Assembly: GCF_000226095.1 (NCBI RefSeq)
Contig: NC_016473.1
Location: 2,232,001 to 2,296,000, forward strand
Reading direction: 5' to 3'
From: Thermothelomyces thermophilus ATCC 42464
Taxonomy: Eukaryota; Ascomycota; Sordariomycetes; Sordariales; Chaetomiaceae
DNA: 64,000 bases
Every line of letters starts with the position of its first letter. Within the stretch, counting starts at the first letter, position 1. The notes under the pieces were generated by a model, which saw nothing but the letters and a program-made list of their open reading frames with translations, had not been told where the DNA came from and made no database searches. Positions 1 to 11,352 of the stretch are shown here, piece by piece. Position numbers and translations under genes: made by a program.

Positions 1-49
1 AACCAGCCTCGTCGTTGTCGTTGCGGGGACTGACTTAACTGCTCGAATG

Positions 50-531
50 TCAAAAGGATGAAGAGAGGATCCAAGATTGAGCGTGAGCCAAAGGGAACTG
101 ACAAATGATGGATTTCGATGAAGTAAAGGTGATCTGCGAACGCCATACTACACCAGTCAGCCTAGTCCGGCCAAGTTCACCGCAGATCAGACAGCGGGAG
201 TACAGCCCAACCTTCTTTGCGAGCCTGTTAGACTCTTCAACAAATCTGACGCGGGCCTCAGAGTAATCGGCGTCCGAAGTCTCGCCAGAGTCTCCGCTCA
301 ACGAAGTCCATGTCCCGCTGGCTGCATTCGTCCACCGCTGGCGCGCTGGGACGGCAAGATGACCGTCCGTTCCGGAGACAGACAACCGGACCCGAGACTG
401 TTCGTCATCGCGGGGGTGTTGGTTGAGGTGGGAGAATACGCCCGGGTCCGTCAACGGTGTGCCGAATAAGTCTTTCGACGAGACGTACATTTTTTTGGCG
501 CCGAGAATATCGCGATCTCCAGCAAGAATAG
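50..531 (-). CDS. possible 3'-terminal exon of an unrecognised gene
   Basis: An open frame of about 160 codons runs leftwards from a plausible acceptor (GGGCAG at 532-537) to a stop at 50-52. An ATG lies at 490, but the frame is open upstream of it as far as the acceptor, so this may be a terminal exon. The product is hydrophilic, Ser/Thr/Arg rich, with no signal peptide, no membrane segment and no domain I recognise. Codons have a mild G/C third-position bias. A small exon overlapping 540-640 in another frame could encode a hydrophobic helix that would join this exon, but I could not settle the splicing. Treat as an unproven gene fragment. Confidence 0.25.
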
Positions 532-1172
532 CTGCCCTTTAACGACAAGATAGCAGTCAAAACGCGAGACCGAATATACTGCAGCCAGCAGGAACGCGAA
601 TCCGACAAAACCTGCCTTGGTCCAGAGGTGTAGTATCCGCGACCGATCCTAGACGTGCCAGAACGGACGGCGCTGGTCTCGCTGGAAGGAGAATGTATGA
701 ATCTCTGGCCACTGCTTCCGCCTTGCGTTTGTGTGCTTGGTTCTTTCCTGTTGCTGAAACAAAAACAGAAGCGAACCTGCGTGCACCGGCTCGAGTAACT
801 ACGAAAGAAGAGGCAATTTGGTGATGAGCTGTTTCGGGTGTAATTACTCGATCGGCTAGTGGTTTCCGGTGTCGCCCGCCTGACAGATCGGGGAGGAACC
901 CAGTGCTCACGGACTTGGTCAATGTGTTGCAGAAATTCCGCGTCGCCTCTTTTCCTTGAGAGTACAAAGAAGATCTATACCTTGGGTAAGAGAGACCCAT
1001 GCAGCCATGGTATTCGTTATCCACATCCCCCGTCCCGACGCCGTGCAAATGCAAACCCGAGTCAAGCCGGAAAAAAAAAGTAGGATACTGAGGAGCAAAA
1101 CGGACCCTCGCAAAGCCAGAACACCAGGATCATGCTCAGCAGGGTACGGATGCCTCCGGCAAAGGCACCATG
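532..1172. other. unresolved region left of SNF4
   Basis: Both strands hold overlapping short frames but no complete, recognisable gene. On the minus strand a short hydrophobic stretch (about 545-640) and an ATG near 1000 could be exons of the gene whose possible last exon lies at 50-531. The right end must contain the 3' untranslated region of SNF4, whose stop is at 1173. Confidence 0.4.
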
Positions 1173-2624
1173 CTAGCCGGCCCGAATATTGTCGTCTTCC
1201 GCCCCGAAGAGTAGGACGTGCTTGAGGATGTCCGAGAGGGAGATGATGCCTTTGAGCCGGTTGTCGTCATCCACGACGATCAACCGATGAACCCTGGATT
1301 TGCGGATCGTCTCGAATATGGCATCGAGACGGTCGTCTTCGCTACACGTGTAGATGCCAGGAAAGTCATCGGCACGCTTCGAGAGAGCCTCTCCAACCGA
1401 GGAAGTCAATTCGTCGTAGGCCCCGCCCTTGATACAAGGAATGACGTCGACAGCCTCGAAAACGTTCAGGACCTTGTTCTCACTGTCGATGATCGGCACC
1501 GCCGAGATGTTGTGCTTGACCATCAGGTGGATTACGTCTAGAACGGAGTTGTTCATGTCCGCTGTTGCCAGGTTGGTATAGGTGCCGAGACCGATTTCCC
1601 TCACTGGCTTCCTCAGCAGTATCGTGTGCTTCTCGTTGTTGACGGCGATGAACTTGAGGATGCGGTACTGCGTGATGACGCTAACCACCATTTCGCGGCC
1701 CGTCTCGTCGTCGACATCAACCAGGGGGATCCTCCTGGCCCTCGTCTTAAGCATCCGACGGCATGCCTCGTATAGGGGACGCATTGGGTGGACCGACACC
1801 GTCTCGAGGGGCAGGACCCCGATCGCTCGTTCGATATCTGCCCGGTACCTCTCAGTCCTTTCATGCCCATGCCCATGTCGAGCGGCAACGGATACCTACC
1901 TCGGAGGCTACTGAGACGGAACTTGTCAACCTGATCGATCTCGTCCGGGAATTGGCAGTAGTACTGGATCACATTGATGTAGTCAGTGCTCGTAAGCAAG
2001 CCCGCAAAGGTCGAATTGGTCGAATCCCAGAGCGGCGCGGAAACGATGCCTGCGCGAGATCCAGTCAGCGCTTGTTGCGCTTGTGCTACTCGAGACCGTG
2101 ATCCGACGGGGTATGTGATATGGGAATGGCTTACCATTCTGGATCAGAATGTTGAGACTCTTCCTAATCAGGAGCTCGGTGTCGAGCACAATGAGACGAA
2201 AAGACAGCGGAAGCACGTCGTAGCTGGTCCGGACCTTGAGGAACTCGCGAATGCCTCGCTGTTTGCCATGTCAGCGGGTTGGCTCGGAAACAAAGCCCAG
2301 AACCCAGAGCCCCGCATCGCACTCTATCTTTCTGGGGAATCCTACGATGCGGGACACCGGGCCGGTCGTCATTGTCTCGGGGATGGGCATGCTCACCAAA
2401 CCCTGCATCTGGTCCCTGTCCAGCGCGCTCGGCGTCTTCTCCGACATTGTGCGACTGGGAGGCTTCGGGCGGAGGTATGACGAAGGCGCGACAAAGGGGA
2501 GCTCGTGACCTTGGCGCAAGGGCAACTGCTGCCCGCTACCATTTTCTCCGCCGGCGGGCGTGGGCGCCCTAGCGCTGCGGGAGCCAGGATGTGCCTCTTC
2601 AGCGGGAGCACGAGGGTCGTCCAT
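1173..2624 (-). CDS. snf4: AMPK/SNF1 complex gamma subunit (SNF4), 4 CBS domains
   Basis: Regulatory gamma subunit of the SNF1/AMP-activated kinase, which binds adenine nucleotides through CBS domains and controls the response to glucose limitation. Exons on the minus strand: 2397-2624, 2135-2258, 1900-2049 and 1173-1837; all phases agree and give 388 residues. The core is unmistakable: [19 protein letters not shown], then [10 protein letters not shown] with [18 protein letters not shown], then [16 protein letters not shown] and the last CBS pair ending in [20 protein letters not shown]. Start chosen at the ATG giving MDDP, as in related fungal proteins; an in-frame ATG lies 45 nt upstream. 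The N-terminal 75 residues are Pro/Ser rich. It diverges from VAC8 across 1.9 kb. Confidence 0.93.
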
Positions 2625-4544
2625 TTTTATCGTGATGGTGCAACACACATCGGGGAAGCGTTCCGTCAAGGTAAGGTTAGGTCAGTCGTTTCGTTGGCGC
2701 TGCCTCGGGCTGGATCCAGCGACAAGCACGTTGCCGCTCGACAAACCGAAGACCGGAGAAACAGACAAAAACCTAAAACGCGCTGCTTGTGTCGCTGAAA
2801 GAGACCTCCTGAGGCGACAATCGGATGTCTTTTTGCAGTCTTTGCCCTATGCACCAGGCCGACGCCTCTGCAAGCGGTTTGCTGTTGGGAGAAACATGAG
2901 CAATGGAAGTGAGGGAGGTAGGTTGCTCTGTCCGGAGTTCTCCGCTTTTCCCTGATAAGAAACCCGTCATGGAAGCCGCCCTTGTCGAACACAAGCAAAG
3001 GAGGTGTAACGCCCCAAAGCCAAGTCCACAAGGTACATGCCAGGTGGAAGTGGGCGTTCGGTGTCGATCTCTCTACGTCCGTACTTCTGTGTGGTTTGAC
3101 GGGTGGCGCTCCTCCTCTTACCTACGGATTACTGTGCAGCAGATCACTCGAGGGAAGACCTTCAACTAATGTTCCCCATCTCTGAGTGAACATTGTTGGG
3201 CTGCTCGATTGGCAACCCAGCCCACTCAGTTTCTGGATGCCACGCGCAAGGAGCCGGAGTGCGAGATTCTAGCAACATAAATGGCCCCAGCAACGTATCA
3301 CTGTGATGCGTGCTTCAACCAAACCACAGCCCCCCCGAACCCGTGTCCATAAAAAGATGTGTTAATACATCGGCTTACCAGAGCAAACCCGATGTTACTC
3401 CGTAAAGTGGTGTCGAATCCTGTTCTCGAGGAAACAACTACCCCGCGGACGTTGAGATCCCACCTAGCCCCACCCACTTGCACCAGGGCAAACTCGAGGT
3501 TCCGAGTCTTTCAGAGAGCCATGATCTTGTGTGTTGACTTTAGACTCACAGGCTGAGCTGAACCTACTGGGGAGCAGGGGCACGTAGTGTACTGCGACAG
3601 AAGCAAGGCCGCAATGATCACCTGCTTCTGCTTTCAGATGCAATGCTGATATACCGCGGGTTATAAGGCACTAGGTACACCGTACAGTACACACTAAGTG
3701 CGAAGAGGGCTCTGGGGGCTTGCAAGCCCTGCTGAGGCAACTGAATCCAGAGATACCTAGAAAAGTCTGGACAGGCGTAGTTATCTTACACAGAATGCTC
3801 TAATATGCTGTTGCTTTGTGCATACAGCGGATGCAACACCCTGGCGACCGAGATGATTCTCCCCAGTCTCGGTCTTCGTCTACTGTGGTACGAGTGCGCA
3901 GAACGATGAACCTCTGTAGACAATAGGGCAATATACATGAATGCCACAACACTTATTTTTCAAAAATTCTCAGCTACATAATCAAATCTACAACGGCTCA
4001 TTGATTGGTGCCCTGTCCAAGAATCTGCAAAGTACGGGGATTGCAGATGTCTCAATACTGATCAGTCTTGGAGCGAGCGGTTCACAAACGCTCGTGATGA
4101 GGCATCTTTCCAGGAAAGGCCCGTGCACTGGCTAAGCGAGACCCACATCATTCACATCCAACCCCCAGAGTTGACGAGAGCAAGGCGGCGAGCCAGCTTC
4201 GCCAATCCCCTGCTGGATCCACCCCGTTGAGTTCCTCCCTTCCCGTGGTCTCTGATGCAGCTGACCCGCCAAAACAACGAAGCAACTCGACCGACAGTCA
4301 GTGTCCGCCAGCACAACAACACGCGCGATCGGACCCGAACGAGACACACATAGTTGGCGGGTGGCTCTTTGATGTTCACTTTATTGAGATTAAACATTCC
4401 GTGAAGCTGTGTGTCTGCTGCGACCGAGCGCTGACTGTCCGATTCGGAACCAAGGCTTCAGCTGAAGGTCGACCCAGCAACTCGAGGCTGCCCAGGTTAT
4501 CAACATCGGTATTGGAACCACGGAACCTCCTCCTATTAGCGGTC
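2625..4544. promoter_or_regulatory. divergent SNF4/VAC8 upstream region
   Basis: About 1.9 kb between two divergent start codons, so it must hold both promoters and leaders. I see no gene or tRNA here. One copy of the dispersed 9-mer TACTCCGTA lies at 3396-3404. The stretch 3930-3990 is AT-rich relative to its surroundings. Confidence 0.5.
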
Positions 4545-6554
4545 ATGGGCATCTGCAGCTCCACGTGCTGCGGAGGTACGGTTGCGTAGCTGCCCCGTTC
4601 CCACCTGTCGGGTATGCTAACAAGTTCAGGCAAATCCCGCGACGCCCTCTACGAGAATGTGCTCGCCGAGAACGAGCGGGAGGCCGTCGCGGACCTTCTG
4701 CAATACCTCGAAAACGTTAGCATAAACCGTTGCGCTCCCGTGCGCCGACTCTCACTAACATGGCTGTAGCGCGCCGAAACCGATTTCTTCACGGGCGAAC
4801 CTCTGCGGGCACTGAGCACCCTCGTCTATTCGGATAACATAGATCTTCAGCGGAGCGCAAGCTTGACCTTTGCCGAGATCACCGAGAGAGGTGCGTGTGT
4901 TCGAGAATCGACGGGTGGTTGGATATCCTGACCGGTTTGTCTAACATGGCGTTCCTTAGATGTTCGGGCTGTTGATCGGGACACACTCGGTCCCATTCTT
5001 TTCCTTCTTGAAAACCCAGACATTGAAGTGCAACGGGCAGCCAGTGCCGCCTTGGGCAACCTTGCCGTTAATAGTAGGTTCCAGTGCCGAGTTCAGTCAG
5101 GAACGGCGGGGACTAACTCGTGAACCCAGCCGAAAACAAGGTTTTGATCGTCCAACTCGGCGGTCTGCAGCCGTTGATCAAACAAATGATGTCGCCCAAT
5201 GTCGAGGTTCAATGCAATGCTGTCGGGTGCATTACCAACCTGGCAACCCACGAGGATAACAAGGCCAAAATCGCCAGGTCTGGCGCCCTGGGCCCCTTGA
5301 CCCGTCTGGCCAAGTCAAAGGATATGCGGGTGCAGAGAAATGCGACCGGCGCTCTTCTCAATATGACGCATTCTGGTGGGTATTCACTTCACTTCTGGCC
5401 AGCTCCTAGCTAATGCTCGACAGATGAGAACCGGCAGCAGTTGGTGAATGCCGGCGCCATTCCGGTCCTGGTCCAGCTGTTGTCATCCTCAGATGTCGAC
5501 GTGCAGTACTACTGCACCACTGCCTTGAGCAACATTGCCGTCGATGCCGTCAACAGACGAAAGCTTGCCGAAACGGAGCCCCGTCTCGTTCAGTACCTTG
5601 TTAACCTCACGGAATCCTCGTCGCCCAAAGTTCAGTGCCAGGCCGCCCTGGCGCTTCGAAACCTTGCGTCGGATGAGAAGTACCAGCTGGAAATCGTTCA
5701 TGCCCACGGTCTCAAGCCACTCCTCCGCCTTCTCCGCTCCTCCTACCTCCCGCTTATCCTCTCTGCCGTCGCATGCATCCGCAACATCTCGATCCACCCA
5801 CAGAACGAGTCACCCATCATTGAGGCTGGCTTCCTGAAGCCCCTCGTTGATCTACTGGGGTCGACGGACAACGAGGAGATCCAATGCCACGCCATTTCGA
5901 CGCTTCGCAACCTGGCGGCAAGCTCAGACCGGAACAAGTCACTTGTTCTTGAGGCTGGAGCCGTTCAGAAGTGCAAGCAGCTCGTCCTGGAGGTACCGGT
6001 TACGGTCCAGTCTGAGATGACTGCCGCGATCGCAGTTCTTGCACTCAGTGACGAGCTCAAGACGCACCTTTTGGGGTTGGGCGTATTTGAGGTTCTGATT
6101 CCCCTCACCAAGTCACCCAGCGTCGAGGTCCAGGGGAACAGTGCCGCCGCTCTGGGCAATCTTTCGTCAAAAGGTGGGTTTGGTGGACCGGAATGTTTTA
6201 TGCTGTGCTGACAGTAGAACAGTGGGCGACTACAGTATCTTTGTCCAGAATTGGACGGAGCCGAGCGACGGTATCCACGGCTACCTCAGCCGATTCCTTG
6301 CTAGCGGGGACGCCACCTTCCAACACATTGCGATCTGGACCTTGCTGCAACTGCTCGAATCGGAAGACAAGAAGCTCATCGGTCTAATCGGGAAGTCGGA
6401 TGACATCGTTGACATGATCAAGCAAATTGCCAACCGCCAGATGGAGTCGGACAACGAGGCCGAGGATGACGATGAGGGCGAGGTGGTCAATCTGGCTCAG
6501 CGGTGCCTGGAACTACTCGGCCAAGGTGCATCAAAGAGCCATATTGAGGGCTGA
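4545..6554 (+). CDS. vac8: vacuolar armadillo-repeat protein VAC8
   Basis: Lipidated armadillo-repeat adaptor of the vacuole membrane (vacuole inheritance, nucleus-vacuole contacts, autophagy in yeast). Seven exons: 4545-4575, 4630-4715, 4770-4890, 4960-5073, 5130-5375, 5424-6173, 6223-6554, with introns of 48-69 nt; 559 residues, the normal length. The N-terminus [11 protein letters not shown] carries the N-myristoylation glycine and the cysteines for palmitoylation, split from the body by the first intron. Armadillo repeats follow without interruption from about residue 40 to 530, with repeated motifs such as [35 protein letters not shown] and [16 protein letters not shown]. The acidic linker near the C-terminus ([11 protein letters not shown]) and the final [10 protein letters not shown] are also typical. 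Confidence 0.96.
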
Positions 6555-7099
6555 TAATAGCCCGTACTTGTTGTGGATACAGGCTTTCTACTGTCCCTTG
6601 CGTCCGTGATCTTTCTCTCCTTTTTGTTTTCTCTTTCCATGTTTTTGTCTGGTTCATTGCGCATTGGGCCGGCGTGGAGTTGCGGCGTCAGTATCTTGTC
6701 TATAAAGGAACGGAGGTCGGGGGTTCTGGAGGGAGTGTATACTGCGGATGAGCATTGGAATGGGCTTCTTCGGTGGGGATGATTCGGGTTGTTGAGTTTT
6801 CTTGCTTGGAACCCTCGACTTCATGGCTGGCTTTACTTTCTTTTGTACTATGGCGCAGAAGAGTGATGCGGATGACGACGCCAGAACACCCAACACACCA
6901 ACGTACCCAGCGGTTCTTCACGATACCTATATTTATTACCAGCAGGCCAACCCTGATTTAATGGGTTGGCATGCCCTAACTGATGTAATTAGAACGCACA
7001 ACTGAAACATAGCCACCGTTCTGACAGGTACCTACATTTCCGAGCTTCGACTTGCTGCAAGCAGTAAGGTTGGTTTGGTGACGCCGAATTGCCACAACT
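6555..7099. other. convergent 3' regions of VAC8 and IMP1
   Basis: Some 545 bases between two converging stop codons. No further gene, RNA or repeat is visible; it should hold both 3' untranslated regions and polyadenylation sites. Confidence 0.5.
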
Positions 7100-7897
7100 T
7101 CAATCGTCGGATGGGCTGCTTGCCTTCCTCAAGGGATTGGTGATCCACTTAAACTCTGAGAAGGGCCTCACCGTGGCGATGACCTTCCCTCGGATCAGTG
7201 CCAGCGGCACGGGACCAAAATACCTCGAATCGCGTGAAGCCACCAGATTATCCCCGACAATCCAGCAATGACCCTTTGGAACCTAGACGCCCGGGTTAGT
7301 TTTTCCCTCTAAGCGAACCATAGGGCATGGTCACTCCCGAACCTGAATCATACTTGGGCCCCCTCCCCCACCGCCAGCAACTCCCCCGCCGTCAGGCGTA
7401 TCCATCAACACGTAGTCACCCGGGAGGCCCAGCACCCGCTTCACGCCGACCTCGTCGTTGATGGGGATGTTGTACGCCACGACGTCGCCGACCGCTACGC
7501 CCCGGCCAAACCGGTGCAGCTTGGATACCAGCAGCCACTCGCCGAGTACCTCGAACGTCGGCAGCATCGAGGGCCCCGAAGCGGGAGCCATCGAGATGAC
7601 GTACTCCCAGAGGAGGTGCGCAAAGGCGACGAATTTGAGGGTGGCTAGGATGACGCGAAAGGGATGACCGAGCCAGGAGGGCTGGCCGCCGGGCTTGCCC
7701 TTGCTGCTGCCGCCATGGGAATGAGGGTTGGGGTTTGAGGTTGCGTTGGTTGATGATGATGAAGGTGCCGGTGATGGCAAGGAAGAAGAAGATAATGGTG
7801 TTGAAGATGGTCTTGGTGAGGAAATAGTTGACTTGGGGTTAATTCGAAGCGCCGTCGGCCTTGGAAGGCGGCGAAAACGGGGGTTTAAAAAGGGCAT
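7100..7897 (-). CDS. imp1: mitochondrial inner membrane protease subunit 1 (IMP1)
   Basis: Signal-peptidase-I-type serine protease that removes inner-membrane sorting signals in the mitochondrial intermembrane space, acting with IMP2. Exons 7343-7897 and 7100-7282 (60-nt intron) give 245 residues. A membrane segment at about 82-102 is followed by the catalytic serine in GPSMLPTF (Ser110) and the catalytic lysine in [10 protein letters not shown] (Lys153); the second exon supplies GHCWIVGDN and [11 protein letters not shown] (box E). The catalytic part is standard, but about 75 residues of Pro/Ser/Asn-rich low-complexity sequence precede it, making it longer than the usual 160-190 residues; they may be a mitochondrial presequence or an over-long start. 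It shares a 306-bp promoter with a mitochondrial IF3 gene. Confidence 0.92.
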
Positions 7898-8203
7898 GTG
7901 CGCCGAGTTTTTGTGGGGTTAGCCGCTCATGTTCATGGTGATGGTTGATGGTGATTCTGATGTTAAAGTATTTCCGGTACGGATATGGATTACGGAGACT
8001 GAGGACGGAGTATGCCGTAACATCCCGTCCCGGACCCGCAAAACTGCCAAGCTTCGAAACTTGCTACTAAAACTGAGAGAGCTCTTATAGGCTGAAAAAT
8101 GTCCGAACAGACGTCTACTTTCGTTCCTGAGACTCGAGGAACTTGCGACCATTTGATTCTTTTGTAAATTTTTCTCTCCCCAAAGCCGTTCACCAATTTA
8201 ACC
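7898..8203. promoter_or_regulatory. bidirectional promoter, IMP1 / mitochondrial IF3
   Basis: Only 306 bases separate the divergent start codons of two genes for mitochondrial proteins, so they very likely share regulatory sites. No clear TATA box is seen on either side. Confidence 0.6.
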
Positions 8204-9109
8204 ATGAAAACTTCGCAGTGTCTTTTCAACTCGGCGACTGCAATCCGCAAGGTCTTTATCAGCAATGCCGCGTCATTAGAGGCTCGAGGGCAGCTGCAGC
8301 GCCTGCTGCTGCCCAGCATGGCCGTTCCCATCCAGCGAACATCGTTCTCGTCCTCCTCGCAGCGGCCCTTCTCCAGCAACCAGATTGCGCGAGCCCGTTA
8401 TAACAAAAACCGCCCTGGGAATGAGGGTGCTCCTGCCAACAATGACCGCACAATGCGCGACTATGACATTGTGTTCCCTTGGATCCAGATTCGGCAGGAA
8501 AACGGTAGCCTCACCGAGCCGCAGAGGACAAGTGCCATCCTCAAGAGGCTTGATATGGGTCGGCAAAGCCTCGTTCTGCTCGCCACACCGAGGACAGACG
8601 CGTCGTCTAAAGGCCCAGAGTACCCAATCTGCCGCATCGTCGACCGCCAGGCCGAATTGGCGGCGCAGGCCGAGAGAGACGCGCTCAAGAAGAAGATGCC
8701 CAAGGTTGTGAGCAAAGAGCTGGAAATCAACTGGGCGACGGCGCCCCATGATTTGCGCACCAAGATGACGCAACTCAAGAAGTTTCTCAGTAAGGGGTAC
8801 CAGGTCCGGGTTACCATGATGCACCCGAAGAAGAGAGACAAGAGGCGGGCATCGTTGGACGAGGCGGGGGCGTTGTTAAAGACGGTCGAATCTACAATTG
8901 GGGAGGTTCCCGGGGCCAAGGAAACCAAACCAAGGGAAGGTTCTGTGGGAGAGACGCTCGTCTTGCTTGTGCAAGCGCCCACTGGGGGCGGCTCAGGTGC
9001 GCCAACAGAGACGGGATCTCCGGAGGCTGTCTCGACAGACGCAAGTTCTACGAAACCTTGGCCAGAGCCGGTCCTGCTAGCAAAGAAACCGGAGAGTACC
9101 AAAGCATAG
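8204..9109 (+). CDS. mitochondrial translation initiation factor IF-3-like protein
   Basis: Single exon, 301 residues. The N-terminal ~75 residues are Ser/Arg/Gln rich and almost free of acidic residues, as in a mitochondrial targeting peptide. From about 85 to 225 it resembles bacterial/organellar IF-3: DYDIVFPWIQIR matches the start of the N-domain, and KELEINWATAPHDLRTKM plus KKFLSKGYQVRVTMMHPKK match the C-domain that binds the small ribosomal subunit. The C-terminal 70 residues are low complexity. Fungal relatives (AIM23 group) act in mitochondrial translation initiation. Start ATG is in context ACCATGA. It is divergent from IMP1, another mitochondrial gene. Confidence 0.85.
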   Translation: MKTSQCLFNSATAIRKVFISNAASLEARGQLQRLLLPSMAVPIQRTSFSSSSQRPFSSNQIARARYNKNRPGNEGAPANNDRTMRDYDIVFPWIQIRQENGSLTEPQRTSAILKRLDMGRQSLVLLATPRTDASSKGPEYPICRIVDRQAELAAQAERDALKKKMPKVVSKELEINWATAPHDLRTKMTQLKKFLSKGYQVRVTMMHPKKRDKRRASLDEAGALLKTVESTIGEVPGAKETKPREGSVGETLVLLVQAPTGGGSGAPTETGSPEAVSTDASSTKPWPEPVLLAKKPESTKA

Positions 9110-9850
9110 TTATATGGAAAGAGCACACCCGTCGTACTGTGCCTTTTTTTTTCTCTGTATAATAATGGCGACCAGGTCCGCGACCCGGTCACAGCTGTAT
9201 AAATGGTTATCCTCACCTTCACTTCTAATCGGTGCGTGATGATGCTAAATGAGAGCAGTTAGAACAGCGGTTTGTGTTTGTTACTATAGTATTGCTGTAC
9301 ATGCATGCCGAGCATGCCTCACGCTTACTATGTAGCTCTCATTTTGCCCCGGCTACGGAGTATGTACAAGTACGGAGACCGCGTTCGGTTCCTAGCCAAG
9401 GCTAATAATGCCTCCCACCGTCAATTGTCATCGCAAAAGGCAGCAAAGATGAGCTCTGCTTCGAGAACAATGCTTAGCAGGGGTAGGTGCCTTCTGATTG
9501 GTGGTCTGCAAGCCGTTCTGCATGGAGGCGGGGCGCGGGGCAAGGCTGCGCGGCATGTTTGCGCTCTGTGACTCAATTCCTCAGTTCCAAACTTGAGGGG
9601 CCAAATTTCACTTGATCACACCACGCTTTCAGGTTAGTGACGTCGCGAAGTACGAGGTACCGCCTTCGCGCGAAAGCAGGCACTACGCGCTTATCTGTTC
9701 TTGAGAAAAAAAGAGAATCCTCAGGTGGTTACACGATCCTGAAGACGCTCCGGCAGCATCCCTCTGCCCCGCGCACCACGCAATCCTGACAGTCACCGAA
9801 CCAAGTACCATACCCTCGAGAGTCTGGCGCCGAGCACTGCCTCCCAAATT
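9110..9850. other. intergenic, IF3 3' region and eIF2B delta promoter
   Basis: About 740 bases with no supported gene. It contains a copy of TACGGAGTA at 9354-9362, followed by further GTAC-rich sequence. Confidence 0.45.
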
Positions 9851-11352
9851 ATGCCCGCCGAGAACAACGGACCCCCCAGTAACGGGGCTCCGAGCGGAAG
9901 CGCAGCCCCGGCCGCACGAGATGGAACTGAGAACGCGCCAGCATCGGCCAAGTCAACGGCCCCTCCCGCCGACACAGAAAAACTCACGCCGGCCCAGCTG
10001 AAAGCCAAGGCAAAGGCAGAGAAGGCAGCGAGGCGTGCGCAGGTGAAAGAAGCCAGGGCCGCTGCTCAATCGGCATCACCTGCCGGAGACAGAGGCGCCG
10101 CCGCAGATGCGAAGGGAGGCAAGAGCAAAGGGAAACAGGATGGGCAGCAGCCCCAGGGCAAGGGCGGGCATTTGCAGGTGCATCGCCCGTCAGTCAGCGG
10201 GCGGCGGCCATCTTCGCCCATGACAGAGAAGGATGTTAGGAGCGCCATCCCCGACTGTTTCAGCCATGTGCCAATGGCAAAGCGGATATCGACATCCCAG
10301 GCGCACAAGGATGTGCACCCCGCCGTGCTGGCCGTCGGACAGCAGATGGCCACATTTGCCCTTAACGATAGCATCTCCCGCCTCAAGGCAACTCTTTTGG
10401 CGTTCAGGAAGGTTAGTGGCCAACTCCCTTGGAGCACACACAAACACACACACATATATATATACACACGCATACGCGCACACATCGAACCAGCGTTCTC
10501 ACCAACGGCCAGGTTATCGAGTCGTACGAAACGCCAAAGGGAAACTCATTGTCTCGTCACTTCGTCCCGCACGTCCTCAACCCCCAGATTGAATACCTCA
10601 CCGAGTGCAGGCCAATGTGCTTTGCTATGGGCAATGCCATCAGGCTGTTGAAGGGCAAAGTCAACAAGTTCGATATCGACACGGCCGAGGACGAAGCGAA
10701 GGAAGGTCTCCTGGAGTGGATCGACTTTTTGATCAAGGAGCGAATCACGCTGGCCGAATACGCCATTGCTCGGAACGCTGCTCAGTCGATCAACGAGGGC
10801 GACACCATCCTGACCTACGGCAGGCATCGGCTCGTCGAGAAGACGTTGCTCGAAGCAAAACGCGACGGCAAGTCGTTTGACGTGACGGTGATTGACGACC
10901 CTTTTCAGCGCGGCGGCCTGGAACTGGCAAAGACACTGCGGCAGGCCGGCATTCCGGTACTCTACTCCCCAAACCTGGGCGGCCTACGGCCCAAGGTGGC
11001 CGCGGCGTCCAACGTCTTCCTGGGAGGAGAGGCTATCTTTGCCAACGGTTCACTCCATGCGCCGTCGGGGACGGCCGACGTAGCCATGGCCGCCACGAAC
11101 GCCGGCGTCAAGGTGATCGTTCTTTGCGAGACGATCAATTTCGACCGCGACCGTGTCTCGGTTGATTCGCTCACGTACAATGAGATTGACCCTGAGAGGA
11201 ACACGGCTGATTCTTTCCGGTTGCTGTTTGACAACACCCATGACAAGTACATCACCGGCGTCATCACCGAGTTTGAAAGCGGAGGCGGCAACTCGCCAGC
11301 TCAGGCCATTTTGGCCTTGCTAAGGAAGCAGGAAGACCCTCTGATTGATTGA
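9851..11352 (+). CDS. gcd2: translation initiation factor eIF-2B subunit delta
   Basis: Regulatory subunit of the guanine-nucleotide exchange factor for eIF2, part of the alpha-beta-delta subcomplex that senses phosphorylated eIF2. Exons 9851-10411 and 10513-11352, phase 0 junction, 466 residues. An Ala/Lys-rich low-complexity N-terminus (1-125) is followed by the IF-2B domain: AEYAIARNAAQSINEGDTIL, DVTVIDDPFQRGG, AGIPVLYSPNLGGLRPKVAAA, FLGGEAIFANGSLHAPSGTA and VIVLCETINFDRDRVSVDS, all characteristic of the delta subunit. The 101-nt intron contains a CA/TA-rich microsatellite. The stop codon lies inside an ATTG tandem repeat (about 11342-11363). Confidence 0.95.
10430..10488 (+). repeat. CA/TA microsatellite in the eIF2B delta intron
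   Basis: Imperfect dinucleotide tract of CA and TA units inside the only intron of the eIF2B delta gene, ending shortly before the acceptor at 10512. Likely length-variable between strains. Confidence 0.85.
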
